From Bryobacter sp964387685 (lineage in GTDB: Bacteria > Acidobacteriota > Terriglobia > Bryobacterales > Bryobacteraceae): 64,000 nt of DNA. The stretch lies in the NCBI GenBank assembly GCA_964387685.1, contig CAYLXK010000011.1:1-64000 (forward strand). Reading direction: 5' to 3'. The translations under genes were made by a program, and so were the position numbers. The notes under the pieces were generated by a model, which was given only the letters and a program-made list of their open reading frames with translations, made no database searches and had not been told where the DNA came from. This document shows positions 32,580-42,142 of this stretch, in pieces (within the stretch, counting starts at the first letter, position 1; each line of letters starts with the position of its first letter).

Positions 32580-34763
32580 ATGCATACTCGCGTTTTGTTG
32601 ATGATGGGCTGCGCGTTCCTCGCCGCGGCCGTAGACACCCGTTACTGGAGCCAGGACACGCAATCGGATTTCGAAAAAGGCGCGCGTAAGGGCGTCGCGC
32701 TGCGGAGCGATGGGCGGCTGAGCCTTGCTCCGTCGCTCAAAGAGATCGCAGACCCCTCCCTTCCCTATCTGTGGTCGATCGCGGTGGCGGCAAATGGGAC
32801 AGCTTACACGGCAGGCGGCCCCACATCGTCCAAATCCACGATCTTCGAAATCCCGCGTGGAGGGGCCATGCGGAAGTACGCCGAGATCGACGGTGGAAAC
32901 GTCTTCGCTCTGGCGGTGGCGCGGGATGGACGCGTCTATGCGGGCTCTTCCCCCGATGGCAAGGTCTATCGCCTATCGAATGGGAGCGCGGAAGTTTTTT
33001 ACGACCCCAAAGCCAAGTACATTTGGGCGATGAGCTTTCTCTCCAATGGCGACCTGCTGGTGGCCACGGGCGATAAAGGCGAACTACACCGCGTCTCCCC
33101 CAATGGCACAGGCAAAGTGTGGATGAAACTCGATGAGGACCACATTCGTTCGCTCGCTATCGATAGCCGGGGGCAGATTTTTGTTGGCACTGAACCCGGT
33201 GGCTTGATCGTTCGCGTGGATGCGAATGGCAATGGCTTCGTGGTCTATCAGTCCTCCAAGCGGGAGGTAACCAGTCTGCTGGCGAGCAACGACGGAACCA
33301 TCTTCGCCTCCATTATTGGCAACAAGTCCGCTGGCTCGCAGCTATTGATCCCGCAGCTTCCGATCCTGCCTGGAGCGCCGGGCCAAGTGCCGATCAATCC
33401 AGGCGCGCCCACCGCGGCCGGATCGCCGCAGCGGATACCCGTTTCGAGCGCCGCTCCGGTGGTGCCGAACCCTGTGGCCGGCGGGAGTGAAGTGGTGCAG
33501 ATCGCCGCCGATGGGGCGCCGATGAAGATATGGAATCACGCTAGTGACCTGGTCTACGCGATGGCTAGGGACAACGGGGGACGCGTAATCCTCGGCACAG
33601 GCAACAAGGGAAGCGTTTATCGACTCGAAAGTCCTTCGCAATGGACGTTGCTGTTGGATCTCAGCTCGACCCAGGTCACCGCCTTTGCCCGCGAAGGGAA
33701 TCGGCTGCTCGCCGTCACCGGTAACGTGGGCAAAATGTATGAGGTGGGGCCGTCGCTCGAGCGGGAAGGCTCGTTGGAGAGCGAAGTCTTCGACGTTAGC
33801 AATTTTGCGCAATGGGGGCGCCTGCACTCGAAAGCAGAGCCCGCCGGCGGCAGCGTCGTGTTTGAAACCCGCAGCGGAAATCTCGACCGGCCGACGCAAA
33901 TGTGGAGCGCCTGGACGCCGTTGAACGAAGGCCGCATCGTCAGCCCTTCGGCTCGTTTTCTGCAGTGGCGCGCGATTTTGAAGGCGGCGGCTAGCGGCGA
34001 CGGACCGAGTCTGACCCAAGTGGATGTCGCATACCTGCCCAAGAACCTGGCCCCACGCGTCGATTTGGTCGAAGGCACGCCCGCCAATTACCGCTTCCCG
34101 CCGTCCTCCACGCCCGTGGCTCCCATTGCAACTAGCTTGAATCTGCCTCCAATGGGCAAAGCGGCGGTCACCGTGAATCCCGCCGCGGCCGATAGCTCAA
34201 CCAGTCCCGCGCTCACCTATGCCCGCGGGATGATCGGCGCGCGCTGGATGGCGTCCGACGACAACGGCGACGCCCTGGAATACGCCATCGAAATCAAGGG
34301 CGAGAACGAACAGACCTGGAAGCCGCTTAAAGATAAGCTGCGCGATCGTTACCACAGCTACGACGCCACCACCTTTGGCGATGGCCGGTATCAGGTCCGC
34401 GTGACGGCCAGCGACCAGCCGGACAACCCTATCGGACAGGGCCTGACGGCGAGTGCGATCAGCTCCTATTTCCTCATCGACAACACGGCGCCGCGCATCA
34501 CGGACCTCTCGGCGTCTCCTTCGGGCGGCAAGGTGACGCTGCGCTTCAAGGCGGCCGATGCGCTGAGCGTCGTCACCAAGGCGGAAATCTCGATCAACGG
34601 CGGCGAATGGCGCCTGATCGAACCCACCGTGCGCCTGGCCGATTCCAAGGACTTGGAATTTGTGTCGTTACTCGATCGTCCTGCACCGGGCGAGATGACG
34701 ATCGCCGTGCGAGTGACTGACGAATTCGATAACCAGTCGGTCGAAAAGACCCTGGCGCGCTAG
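32580..34763 (+). CDS. Secreted beta-propeller protein
   Basis: A 727-residue protein with a short N-terminal hydrophobic leader. From about residue 60 to 400 it has repeated blade-like units (IAVAANGTAYTAG, LAVARDGRVYAGS, AMSFLSNGDLLVATG, LAIDSRGQIFVGT) typical of WD40/YVTN or NHL-like propellers. A proline-rich insertion interrupts the propeller near residues 257-300. The C-terminal third has beta-sandwich/Fn3-like repeats, including TAPRITDLSASPSGGKVTL. No enzymatic motif is visible. It follows the S55 peptidase-like gene in the same direction, so the two secreted proteins may function together; that is inference. Confidence 0.75.
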   Translation: MHTRVLLMMGCAFLAAAVDTRYWSQDTQSDFEKGARKGVALRSDGRLSLAPSLKEIADPSLPYLWSIAVAANGTAYTAGGPTSSKSTIFEIPRGGAMRKYAEIDGGNVFALAVARDGRVYAGSSPDGKVYRLSNGSAEVFYDPKAKYIWAMSFLSNGDLLVATGDKGELHRVSPNGTGKVWMKLDEDHIRSLAIDSRGQIFVGTEPGGLIVRVDANGNGFVVYQSSKREVTSLLASNDGTIFASIIGNKSAGSQLLIPQLPILPGAPGQVPINPGAPTAAGSPQRIPVSSAAPVVPNPVAGGSEVVQIAADGAPMKIWNHASDLVYAMARDNGGRVILGTGNKGSVYRLESPSQWTLLLDLSSTQVTAFAREGNRLLAVTGNVGKMYEVGPSLEREGSLESEVFDVSNFAQWGRLHSKAEPAGGSVVFETRSGNLDRPTQMWSAWTPLNEGRIVSPSARFLQWRAILKAAASGDGPSLTQVDVAYLPKNLAPRVDLVEGTPANYRFPPSSTPVAPIATSLNLPPMGKAAVTVNPAAADSSTSPALTYARGMIGARWMASDDNGDALEYAIEIKGENEQTWKPLKDKLRDRYHSYDATTFGDGRYQVRVTASDQPDNPIGQGLTASAISSYFLIDNTAPRITDLSASPSGGKVTLRFKAADALSVVTKAEISINGGEWRLIEPTVRLADSKDLEFVSLLDRPAPGEMTIAVRVTDEFDNQSVEKTLAR

Positions 34764-34794
34764 GGCCTTCCGGCCCGATACATATAATTGCAGG

Positions 34795-36018
34795 GTGCAA
34801 CCATCCCCCCTGCGTTGGTGGATTCTGACGCTGCTCTTCCTGGGCACCACCGTCAACTACCTCGACCGCATCATCCTCGGCATCCTGCTACCGGAGATCC
34901 GCAAAGAGATCCCGATGACGGACATCGTGTACGGCCAAATCGGCAGCGCCTTTCAGTTTGCCTACACGATTGGCTTTTTGCTGGCCGGCAAGCTAATTGA
35001 TGCGGTGGGGACACGCCTGGGCTATTCGCTCGCCATCCTTTGGTGGAGCGTTGCGGCGGCGGCGCACGCCTTGATGAATTCGGCCGGGTCCTTCGCCATC
35101 TGCCGCGCCTTTCTGGGCATCGGGGAGGCGGGTAACTTCCCCGCCGCTATTAAAAGCGTCGGCGAGTGGTTCCCCAAGAAGGACCGCGCCTTCGCCACCG
35201 GCATCTTCAACGCGGGCACGAATATTGCCACCATGGCCGGACCGGGGCTGTTTCTCTTTCTCACGGCCCGCTATGGCTGGCGGACTTGCTTCTTTCTGAC
35301 GGCGGGAAGCGGCCTGCTGGTACTAGTGCTCTGGTTCTTCACCAAAAACAAACCCGTGCCCCTGGACGACGATGTCCTAAATGAACCAAAGCTTAGCTGG
35401 GCCGCCTTGCTGGGCTACCGCGAGACCTGGGGCTACGCGTTGGCGAAGTTCTTCTCTGACCCCGTCTGGTGGTTTTACCTCTTCTGGCTACCGCCTTACT
35501 TTTACGACGTGCGCAAGTTCGACTTAAAGCAGGTCGCCTGGGCCTTTCCCTTCATTTATCTGATGGCGGACGTAGGCAGCGTCGCCGGCGGGTGGATCTC
35601 CGGCTGGTTCATGCGGCGAGGCTGGAGCGTAGGCAAGGCCCGCATGGTATCGATGGCTATCTTTGCCGCCTGCATGCCGGTGGCGGCCACCAGCGTCTTG
35701 TTTGAGAACCCCTTCATCGCCATTGGCCTGATTAGCCTGGCCACGGCCGCGCACCAAGGCTGGTCCGCGAACCTTTATACGACGGTCTCCGATGTTTTCC
35801 CGAAGAATGCCGTCGCCTCCGCCACCGGCATCGGGGCCTGTCTAGGAGGCTTTGGCGGGGTGATCTTCTCGACGCTTTTGCCCGGCTACATCGTCACGTA
35901 CTTCGGCTATACGCCACTGTTTTTTATCATGGGCGGCTTCCACCTTACGGGCTTATTCTTTTGCCGTAGGTTAATGGGCGATTTGAAGCCTGTGGCCCTT
36001 AGGCCCACAAGTCCTTAA
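34795..36018 (+). CDS. MFS transporter, hexuronate (ExuT-like) family
   Basis: A 407-residue major facilitator with about 12 membrane segments. The N-terminal NYLDRIILGILLPEIRKE sequence in TM1 and the FLGIGEAGNFPAAIKSVGEWFP block in TM4-5 are hallmarks of the anion:cation symporter group that includes ExuT and GudP, which import hexuronates or related sugar acids. The start is GTG at 34795. A five-pair GGGCC/GGCCC hairpin lies just before it but has no T-tract. The 3' end overlaps the end of the convergent DUF1501 gene by 20 bases. Uptake of uronic acids would fit polysaccharide degradation by the neighbouring secreted proteins. Confidence 0.88.
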   Translation: MQPSPLRWWILTLLFLGTTVNYLDRIILGILLPEIRKEIPMTDIVYGQIGSAFQFAYTIGFLLAGKLIDAVGTRLGYSLAILWWSVAAAAHALMNSAGSFAICRAFLGIGEAGNFPAAIKSVGEWFPKKDRAFATGIFNAGTNIATMAGPGLFLFLTARYGWRTCFFLTAGSGLLVLVLWFFTKNKPVPLDDDVLNEPKLSWAALLGYRETWGYALAKFFSDPVWWFYLFWLPPYFYDVRKFDLKQVAWAFPFIYLMADVGSVAGGWISGWFMRRGWSVGKARMVSMAIFAACMPVAATSVLFENPFIAIGLISLATAAHQGWSANLYTTVSDVFPKNAVASATGIGACLGGFGGVIFSTLLPGYIVTYFGYTPLFFIMGGFHLTGLFFCRRLMGDLKPVALRPTSP

Positions 36019-37411
36019 CCGGCGCGTAGAGGTCTTCGCTGCCGTAGGGCACATATTCGAAACCGCGGCCAAAGGGATCGTCGTAGCGGATGCTGGTGTA
36101 GTTGATGCCGAGAGCGGAGTAGATGGTCGCTTCGATGTCTTCCGGCCGTACGTCGCGCTGTTTGTACCAGCCGATGTTGTTGGGGTCTGTGAAGCTGCCC
36201 AGCGAATTCGTGGCGCCGATGGCGCGGCCGCCCTTGATGCCCGCCCCGGCCATGAAGCAAAACTGTTGCAAGAAGTGGTCGCGGCCATTGGCCGCCGAGA
36301 GGCGTCCCGTGGTGCGGCCGAACTCGCCCACCATCACCACCAGCGTCTCATTCAAGAGTCCATTGGCCTTCAGATCGGCCAGCAGTTGGCTGACGCCGTT
36401 ATCGAGCGTGCGTACGCGCGCCGGCAGCACGTTATCGGCATAAATGTTCTGGTGGTCGTCCCAGCCGCCGAAGCTAATCTGAATAAAGCGCGTCCCGGCG
36501 TTGGCCTGGAGCACCTTGCGCGCGGTCAGGCAGGCGTCGCCAAAGCCGCTGGTGCCGTACGGCGTGCGCTCCGCCGCGGTGAAGCGGAAGGCCGCGTCCA
36601 CGGTGGGGTTGAACATCATGCCGCGGGCGCTCTTATAAAACGCATCCATGTCTTCCATGGGGCGCCCATAGGGACTCGCGGTGCGGTTCGTCGCGTCCAG
36701 TTCGTTCAACAGCGTGTAGCGTTGATCAAAGCGCGTCTGGCCGTCGGGATTGCTTGAATTCGGTAAGCCGTTCTGGTTGGCGTTCATCTTCAAAGGCGCG
36801 TAAGCGCTGGCGAGGTAACCGGAACCTACGGCGCCGTTGGAATTGAGAGCCAGGAAGGTGGGGAAGACGTCCGTCGAACGGCGCTCCTTTTCTTTTTCGA
36901 TGGCGACAATGGAACCGATGTTCGGCGCGATGTCGCCCAACGCGGCCACAGGATTGCGCCCAATCTGCGACCACATCTGCGCCAGATTGTGCACCAGAGC
37001 CCAACTGCGCATGCTGCGGATGACGGCGAAATCGTCCACCATCGTGGCCAGTTTCGGCATAATGCCCGTGGGCAGATAAAGACCCTTCACGGTCTCGGGC
37101 TTGAACACCGACGTGGGCGTCACACCGTCGACGATCTTCAGATCGAAGGTATCGGTGTGGCTTGGCGCGCCGGTGAGCAGAATGAAGATGCAGTTCTTGG
37201 CTTTGTTCAGAAGCTGCACCGGCTGCGTGTCGATGCGCACGTCCGCACGGGCCTTTTCCGCGAGCCACGAGGCGGTCAGCGCACCGCCGCCGAGCTTTAG
37301 GAAGTGCCGGCGCGAAGCGTAAGGCCGGTCAAAGAAGTTCCGGTGGCGATGCGGATACTTCTCGATGAACTTCAGGAACTTCTCGTTCTCGTTGGTCTTG
37401 ATGGGGCTCAT
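35999..37411 (-). CDS. DUF1501 family exported protein (second copy)
   Basis: A 470-residue DUF1501 protein with a Tat-like SRRHFLKLGGGAL motif near residues 33-45, preceded by an unusually long, charged N-terminus of about 30 residues. Family blocks include LTGAPSHTDTFDLK, FGGWDDHQN and VGEFGRTTGRLS. It belongs to the same family as the protein at 4445-5830 but the sequences are far apart. The gene follows the DUF1549/DUF1553 gene on the same strand by 25 bases, so they form a second cytochrome/DUF1501 operon, here without a sulfatase beside it. Confidence 0.9.
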   Translation of the reverse strand: MSPIKTNENEKFLKFIEKYPHRHRNFFDRPYASRRHFLKLGGGALTASWLAEKARADVRIDTQPVQLLNKAKNCIFILLTGAPSHTDTFDLKIVDGVTPTSVFKPETVKGLYLPTGIMPKLATMVDDFAVIRSMRSWALVHNLAQMWSQIGRNPVAALGDIAPNIGSIVAIEKEKERRSTDVFPTFLALNSNGAVGSGYLASAYAPLKMNANQNGLPNSSNPDGQTRFDQRYTLLNELDATNRTASPYGRPMEDMDAFYKSARGMMFNPTVDAAFRFTAAERTPYGTSGFGDACLTARKVLQANAGTRFIQISFGGWDDHQNIYADNVLPARVRTLDNGVSQLLADLKANGLLNETLVVMVGEFGRTTGRLSAANGRDHFLQQFCFMAGAGIKGGRAIGATNSLGSFTDPNNIGWYKQRDVRPEDIEATIYSALGINYTSIRYDDPFGRGFEYVPYGSEDLYAPVKDLWA

Positions 37412-37436
37412 GGTGATTTCCTCGCGCTCTCTCGTC

Positions 37437-39407
37437 CTAGTAGTTGTAGATGAAGTCCACTTTGTTGTAGAGAGTCCACAGCAGGTTCTCTCCCCGTTGA
37501 TTGCGCGTGGTACCCGTTGTCCCGCGCAGCGTGTTAACGGCGGCGCTTAGTTCCGTGTCGCTGGGCGGGCGGGACAGAATCGTCATGTAGGCCGCGTTGA
37601 CGAATTGGGTGTCGGTCGTATTGATATAGCGGTTCAAGAGGCTCGTGCCCGTGGCATTGTTCGTATTGCGGATGCGGGTCATCACGAAGGGGTCGTTCAT
37701 GAGCGCCAAAGCTTGTACGGCGGAGCCGTCGCCTTTACGCTCTTCGTCCAGACGATTGCCGCGCGAGAAGTAAGTCAGGAAGGTACCGCCCAGGCCACCC
37801 GTTTCGGGCAACTGCATGGCGTAGCGGACCGAGCGGGTTTGCGTGCGGTCGGTGTACAGGGGCCCTTGGGGCTCGGGGAAGGTGTAGGTCGGAAGGATGC
37901 CGCTGGTGATCGCAATCGCGTCGGCCAATTCTTCGGCCCACAAGCGCCGCACCAAGTGGCGGGCGAAAAAGGGTTCCCAGGTCGGATTCCATTGCCCGGC
38001 GTAGCGGGACGACATCTGATAGGCGTCGGAACTGACGATGGTCTTCAGCAGCCAGCGCAGGTCGTAGTTGTTTTGGCGGAACTGTTCGGCCAGGGCGTTG
38101 AGCAATTCCGGATGCGAGGCCTGTAAAGTCCAAGCGCCCGACGGCGGATTGGCCGGGTCTAGGCGGCTAGGATCAAACTGATCCAGCGGCTCCACCAGGC
38201 CGCGCCCCATCAGCTGCGCCCAGACGTAGTTCACCGTGGCGCGGGCGAATTGGAAATCTCCCGTGATGGCGCGCGCGGCCGCGTCGCGATAATTCTCGCC
38301 GTTGGCCGGCGCGCTATCCCCAAACATATAGGACGGGCGAACCGTGGCGCCTAGGCCATCCACCGGCGCGCGGACGGGCCGGTTGCCCGTAGCGGTATTG
38401 AGCTGATAATCCGTGCGGCCCGCGTCGGCGATCCGGTAGTAGCGAAGATTTGGGTCCGTTGAGGGGCTGGGCCGGGTGGCCGGGAAACTGGTGCGGGAAA
38501 AATAGGAAGCCATACCCCAAGCCGCGCTGCGTTTGGCGCTGCGGCCCCAAAGGCTCAAAGAATCGAGATGCCCGCGCCCGTCATGGCAGAGGATGCAGTT
38601 CAAGTGCCCCACGCCTAAGAAGGTGGTGGCGGCATCGGCGGCGATTTGATCGTAGTCGTCCTGCGCCGGCCCCCCTTGCGTGTCGCTGCCCACCATCCAG
38701 TTGATTTCGCCTTGTTCAAAGCTGTTCGTGCCTCGCGTCGCAATCAGCTCGCTCACCATCGTGTTGTAGGGCTTGTTTTGTTCGATCGAAGCTTTGATCC
38801 ACCGGTAGAACGCATTCCGGCCGGCCGCAAAACGGGGCGTTACATCGGAGGCCTGCGTGTTCCGGTAGAGGTCGCCGAAGTACATCGTCCACTTGTCGAC
38901 ATATTCGGGAGTGCCGATCAATTGATCGACCAGCGCCGCACGCTTGTTTTCGCTGGAATCCCCGATGAACTGCGCCACACGCTCCATCGTGGGAATCCGT
39001 CCCGTCAAATCCAGCGTCACGCGACGGATGAATTCCTGATCCGTCGTTTTTTCCGCCGGACTAATCCCTTGGCGCTCCAATTCCCCGTAGATTGCGGCGT
39101 CGATCGTGCTCTGGGTACTGGAACTGCGCAGCACGGCTGTCCGGCTTCCCCCGGGAATCAGATATTGCGGCGTGCGCAGGCTCGAAATCTCTTCCGCCAG
39201 CCGGCTCCGCCAATAGCGGTCACGCGTTTCTTTTGCAAATTTTTCGCGCTCGGCCCCGAAAAAGCTGCAATCGGCGTGGTCTTCCACCGTTGCGACGGGC
39301 TCTTGTTCCTGCGCTTCCGCGCGATGGGCTAGGGCCAGCAAACCAGCGCTCAGCAGGCTTACGCCAACCCCGCTCCAGAGATAAAGTGTGCGTCTTCTTA
39401 ACGTCAT
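37437..39407 (-). CDS. DUF1549/DUF1553 domain protein (second copy, no N-terminal cytochrome)
   Basis: A protein of 656 residues from the ATG at 39407, which gives a clean signal peptide (TLRRRTLYLWSGVG... to about residue 35). A GTG at 39434 would add nine residues and is possible. It has the DUF1549 part (RRVTLDLTGRIPTMERV, then NCILCHDGRGHLD with a CxxCH) and the DUF1553 part (VNYVWAQLMGRGLVEP and LLKTIVSSDAYQMSS), but lacks the PSCyt1 haem domain and the central beta insert of the 1047-residue homologue at 1285-4428. The DUF1501 gene follows. Function inferred as for the first pair. Confidence 0.88.
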   Translation of the reverse strand: MTLRRRTLYLWSGVGVSLLSAGLLALAHRAEAQEQEPVATVEDHADCSFFGAEREKFAKETRDRYWRSRLAEEISSLRTPQYLIPGGSRTAVLRSSSTQSTIDAAIYGELERQGISPAEKTTDQEFIRRVTLDLTGRIPTMERVAQFIGDSSENKRAALVDQLIGTPEYVDKWTMYFGDLYRNTQASDVTPRFAAGRNAFYRWIKASIEQNKPYNTMVSELIATRGTNSFEQGEINWMVGSDTQGGPAQDDYDQIAADAATTFLGVGHLNCILCHDGRGHLDSLSLWGRSAKRSAAWGMASYFSRTSFPATRPSPSTDPNLRYYRIADAGRTDYQLNTATGNRPVRAPVDGLGATVRPSYMFGDSAPANGENYRDAAARAITGDFQFARATVNYVWAQLMGRGLVEPLDQFDPSRLDPANPPSGAWTLQASHPELLNALAEQFRQNNYDLRWLLKTIVSSDAYQMSSRYAGQWNPTWEPFFARHLVRRLWAEELADAIAITSGILPTYTFPEPQGPLYTDRTQTRSVRYAMQLPETGGLGGTFLTYFSRGNRLDEERKGDGSAVQALALMNDPFVMTRIRNTNNATGTSLLNRYINTTDTQFVNAAYMTILSRPPSDTELSAAVNTLRGTTGTTRNQRGENLLWTLYNKVDFIYNY

Positions 39408-39571
39408 ACGTCCCCCGTTTAGGCTCTTTTCCACAAGCCTTTACCTTCATCTATAACCCGTTTGGAACTAGAAGTTGCACGGGCTAAGGCGATTTCTAGG
39501 TAGTCCTAGGACGAAAACCCCGATTCGCATATGCCTCTCAGGAGACAATAGGGTGTCTCGGTCTGTTTCTG

Positions 39572-41503
39572 ATGCCGCCTTCCGTTCGCGATTACTTCAC
39601 CGCCCGCGGCATTCTTTCCCAAGTCTTCCCGCAGTTTGAGTTCCGCGAAGGGCAGTTCGAAATGGCCGAGGCGGTTGCTGCCGCGCTGAAAGAGCATCGC
39701 CATACCGTAATTGAGGCCGGGACCGGCACGGGCAAGACCTTGGCCTATCTAATCCCGGCCATTCTGAGCGGGAAACGGGTGGTGGTCTCCACCGGCACCA
39801 AGAATCTGCAAGAGCAGCTTTACTTCAAGGACATCCCGCTGCTGGAGAAGGTCTTTGACCGCCCGCTCAAGGTCACCTACATGAAGGGGCGCGCCAACTA
39901 CCTATGCCGCGCCAAAGTAGGGGAGGCCGAGCGGCAGGAAACCGCCTGGCTCGACGGGCTGGAGGAAGTGAGCGACTTCCGCATCATTCGCGAATGGATG
40001 CCCCAGACCGAAATGGGCGACCGCAGCGAGATCAAGACCTTGCCGGAGCACTCCTCGGCTTGGGCCAAGGTCGACGCCCGCGGGGAGCGCTGCACGGGGC
40101 AGAAATGTAATTCTTTCGACAATTGCTTTGTCACGGCCATGATGCGGCGCGCCGCCGACTCCGACATCATTATCGTCAACCACCACCTCTTCTTCGCGGA
40201 TCTGGCCGTCAAGCAGGAGGACTTCGGCGGCATCATTCCCCGCTACGATGCCGTTGTCTTTGACGAGGCCCACGAGATTGAAGACGTCGTCGGCCAGTAC
40301 TTCGGCGTGAGCGTTTCCAATTTGCAGGTCCACGACTTGGTCCGCGACATTCGCGACGTGGCGCGACGCCGCGAATTTGCCACCGCGAGCGTGGAAAGTC
40401 TTTTGAACAGCGCGCAGGGATCCTGCGACCGCTTCTTCTCGCTTTTTGGCGAAATGGAAGGGCGTTCCAGCTTCCGGGCACAGGCCCAGTTTCTGGAGCA
40501 GTACGGCGACTCCTATCGCGAAGCCCTGACCGGTCTCGAAATGCTGGCAACCCAATTGCAGTTGATGGAAGGAGCGGTAGACGAGGTCATTCCCTTGCAT
40601 CGCCGCACCAAGGACTTGCAGGAGTCCATCAAGTTCTTTCTCGAATCGGGAGAGCAGAAGTTCGTCTATTGGACGGAGCGGCGCGGCCGCGGCACCTATC
40701 TCCAAGCCACGCCCATTGATGTCTCCTCGATCCTCTCAGAGAAGCTCTTTGCCGAAGTGCCCAGCATCGTCCTGACGTCGGCCACGCTTGCCGTCACCGG
40801 CGATTTCGCGTTTCTCCAATCACGGCTAGGCCTCGAGTCCTCCCGCTCGCTCGTCGTGCCCAGCCCGTTCAACTATCCATCCCAAGCCATCCTCTATGTC
40901 CCGCAGCACATGCCGGATCCTAGGAACTCCACCTTCACAGCTTCAGCGGCGCGGGAAATCGCTGCCCTTCTCGACATCACCGAGGGCCGTGCGTTTTGCC
41001 TCTTCACGTCCTACCAGCAAATGCGCCAGGTCTATGAGCGCGTGGCCTATGCAGTGAAGTACCCGCTCTTGCTGCAAGGCACCAAGCCGCGCAATGCCCT
41101 ACTGGACGAATTCCGTTCCACCCCTAATGCCGTCCTCTTTGCGACCTCCAGCTTCTGGCAGGGCGTCGATGTCCAAGGCGATCAGCTTTCGATGGTCATC
41201 ATCGACAAGCTTCCTTTTGCGGTGCCCACAGACCCGGTAGTCGAGGCCCGTTCGGCCCAGGTCCGCCAATCCGGGGGCCAGCCCTTCTTCGACTACCAGA
41301 TCCCGCAAGCCGCCCTTGCATTGAAGCAAGGCTTCGGCCGCCTCATCCGGTCCCGCAAAGACCGTGGCGTTTTGGTACTACTAGACGTGCGCATCACCGC
41401 GCAGCGCTATGGGCAGGTCTTTTTTGACTCGCTCCCCGATTACGCCTTCACCACCGATATCCTGGAAGTAGAAAGATTCTTTGGATGTACGAAGTCATCG
41501 TAG
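39572..41503 (+). CDS. DinG/XPD-type ATP-dependent DNA helicase
   Basis: A 643-residue superfamily 2 helicase of the iron-sulfur group. Walker A is AGTGTGKT near residues 50-57, the DEAH box is in VVFDEAHEIEDV, and four cysteines between motifs I and II (YLCR, then CTGQKCNSFDNC) can bind a 4Fe-4S cluster as in XPD and DinG. Later motifs include TSATL, LFTSYQQM and QGFGRLIRSRKDRGV. It unwinds 5'->3' in relatives and helps resolve R-loops and repair intermediates. No exonuclease domain is fused, unlike Firmicutes DinG. The 3' end overlaps queD by 19 bases. Confidence 0.92.
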   Translation: MPPSVRDYFTARGILSQVFPQFEFREGQFEMAEAVAAALKEHRHTVIEAGTGTGKTLAYLIPAILSGKRVVVSTGTKNLQEQLYFKDIPLLEKVFDRPLKVTYMKGRANYLCRAKVGEAERQETAWLDGLEEVSDFRIIREWMPQTEMGDRSEIKTLPEHSSAWAKVDARGERCTGQKCNSFDNCFVTAMMRRAADSDIIIVNHHLFFADLAVKQEDFGGIIPRYDAVVFDEAHEIEDVVGQYFGVSVSNLQVHDLVRDIRDVARRREFATASVESLLNSAQGSCDRFFSLFGEMEGRSSFRAQAQFLEQYGDSYREALTGLEMLATQLQLMEGAVDEVIPLHRRTKDLQESIKFFLESGEQKFVYWTERRGRGTYLQATPIDVSSILSEKLFAEVPSIVLTSATLAVTGDFAFLQSRLGLESSRSLVVPSPFNYPSQAILYVPQHMPDPRNSTFTASAAREIAALLDITEGRAFCLFTSYQQMRQVYERVAYAVKYPLLLQGTKPRNALLDEFRSTPNAVLFATSSFWQGVDVQGDQLSMVIIDKLPFAVPTDPVVEARSAQVRQSGGQPFFDYQIPQAALALKQGFGRLIRSRKDRGVLVLLDVRITAQRYGQVFFDSLPDYAFTTDILEVERFFGCTKSS

Positions 41504-41865
41504 AGCAGGCCTTTAGCGCCGCTCATTTCTTGAAGGACTACCCCGGCAAGTGCGCCTATGTGCACGGGCACAACTATCGCGTGCAGATCACGGTGGAAGG
41601 CGAAACGCTAGACCATCTGGGCATGCTGGTGGAGTTCGAAGTCATCAAGAAGGCCCTCGCTCCCTGGATTGATCGCTTCGATCACGGCTTCCTGAACGAG
41701 ATTCCGCCCTTTGACAAAACGAACCCTACGGCCGAAAATCTCGCGAAGTTCTTTTACGACGAAGTCACCAAAGCAATACGGCAGCCCGGGGAGGCTGCCG
41801 CAGTGCGGATTTCTTATGTGAGAGTCTTCGAAACGGACAAATGCAGCGGAGCTTATCGCCCGTAA
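41485..41865 (+). CDS. queD: 6-carboxy-5,6,7,8-tetrahydropterin synthase
   Basis: A 126-residue PTPS-family enzyme. Zinc ligands are His14 (FSAAHFL), His27 and His29 (YVHGHNY), and the catalytic Cys is Cys23 (GKCAYVHGH), the QueD pattern. It makes 6-carboxytetrahydropterin from dihydroneopterin triphosphate in queuosine/7-deazaguanine synthesis. No queC, queE or queF lies in this window, so the pathway genes are scattered. The start overlaps the helicase gene by 19 bases in a different frame. Its last 13 bases overlap the end of the convergent ferredoxin gene. Confidence 0.93.
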   Translation: MYEVIVEQAFSAAHFLKDYPGKCAYVHGHNYRVQITVEGETLDHLGMLVEFEVIKKALAPWIDRFDHGFLNEIPPFDKTNPTAENLAKFFYDEVTKAIRQPGEAAAVRISYVRVFETDKCSGAYRP

Positions 41866-42113
41866 TACTGCGCGTTTTCGCCCGCGAAGCTAGACCATTT
41901 CTCTGGCAGGTCGTCGAGAGCGAAGATCGCCGAAACGGGGCAGACCGGCACGCACGCGCCGCAGTCGATGCACTCTACGGGATCGATGTAAAGCATCTTC
42001 TCCCCTTCGAACTTTTCGGAGTCCTTTTTCGGGTGGATGCAGTCCACCGGGCAGGCGTCAACACAAGCGGTATCTTTCGTCCCAATGCAGGGCTCTGCAA
42101 TTACGTAGGCCAT
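41853..42113 (-). CDS. 7Fe/8Fe-type ferredoxin
   Basis: An 86-residue ferredoxin from the ATG at 42113, chosen because MAYVIAEPCI is the normal family start; the longer reading adds 19 unlikely residues. Cysteines are Cys9-x7-Cys17-x3-Cys21-Pro-x2-Cys25 and Cys48-x2-Cys51-x2-Cys54-x3-Cys58-Pro. The wide first spacing is that of FdxA-type proteins that carry one 3Fe-4S (or 4Fe-4S) and one 4Fe-4S cluster. It is a soluble low-potential electron carrier; the partner enzyme is unknown. The 3' end overlaps queD. Confidence 0.93.
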   Translation of the reverse strand: MAYVIAEPCIGTKDTACVDACPVDCIHPKKDSEKFEGEKMLYIDPVECIDCGACVPVCPVSAIFALDDLPEKWSSFAGENAQYYGR

Positions 42114-42142
42114 TTCTCCTATCAGACTAGCATGCGCCTTGC

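Noticed and set aside
34763..34776. GGGCC-TTCC-GGCCC hairpin as a terminator between the propeller and MFS genes
   Set aside because: Only five pairs and no T-tract.
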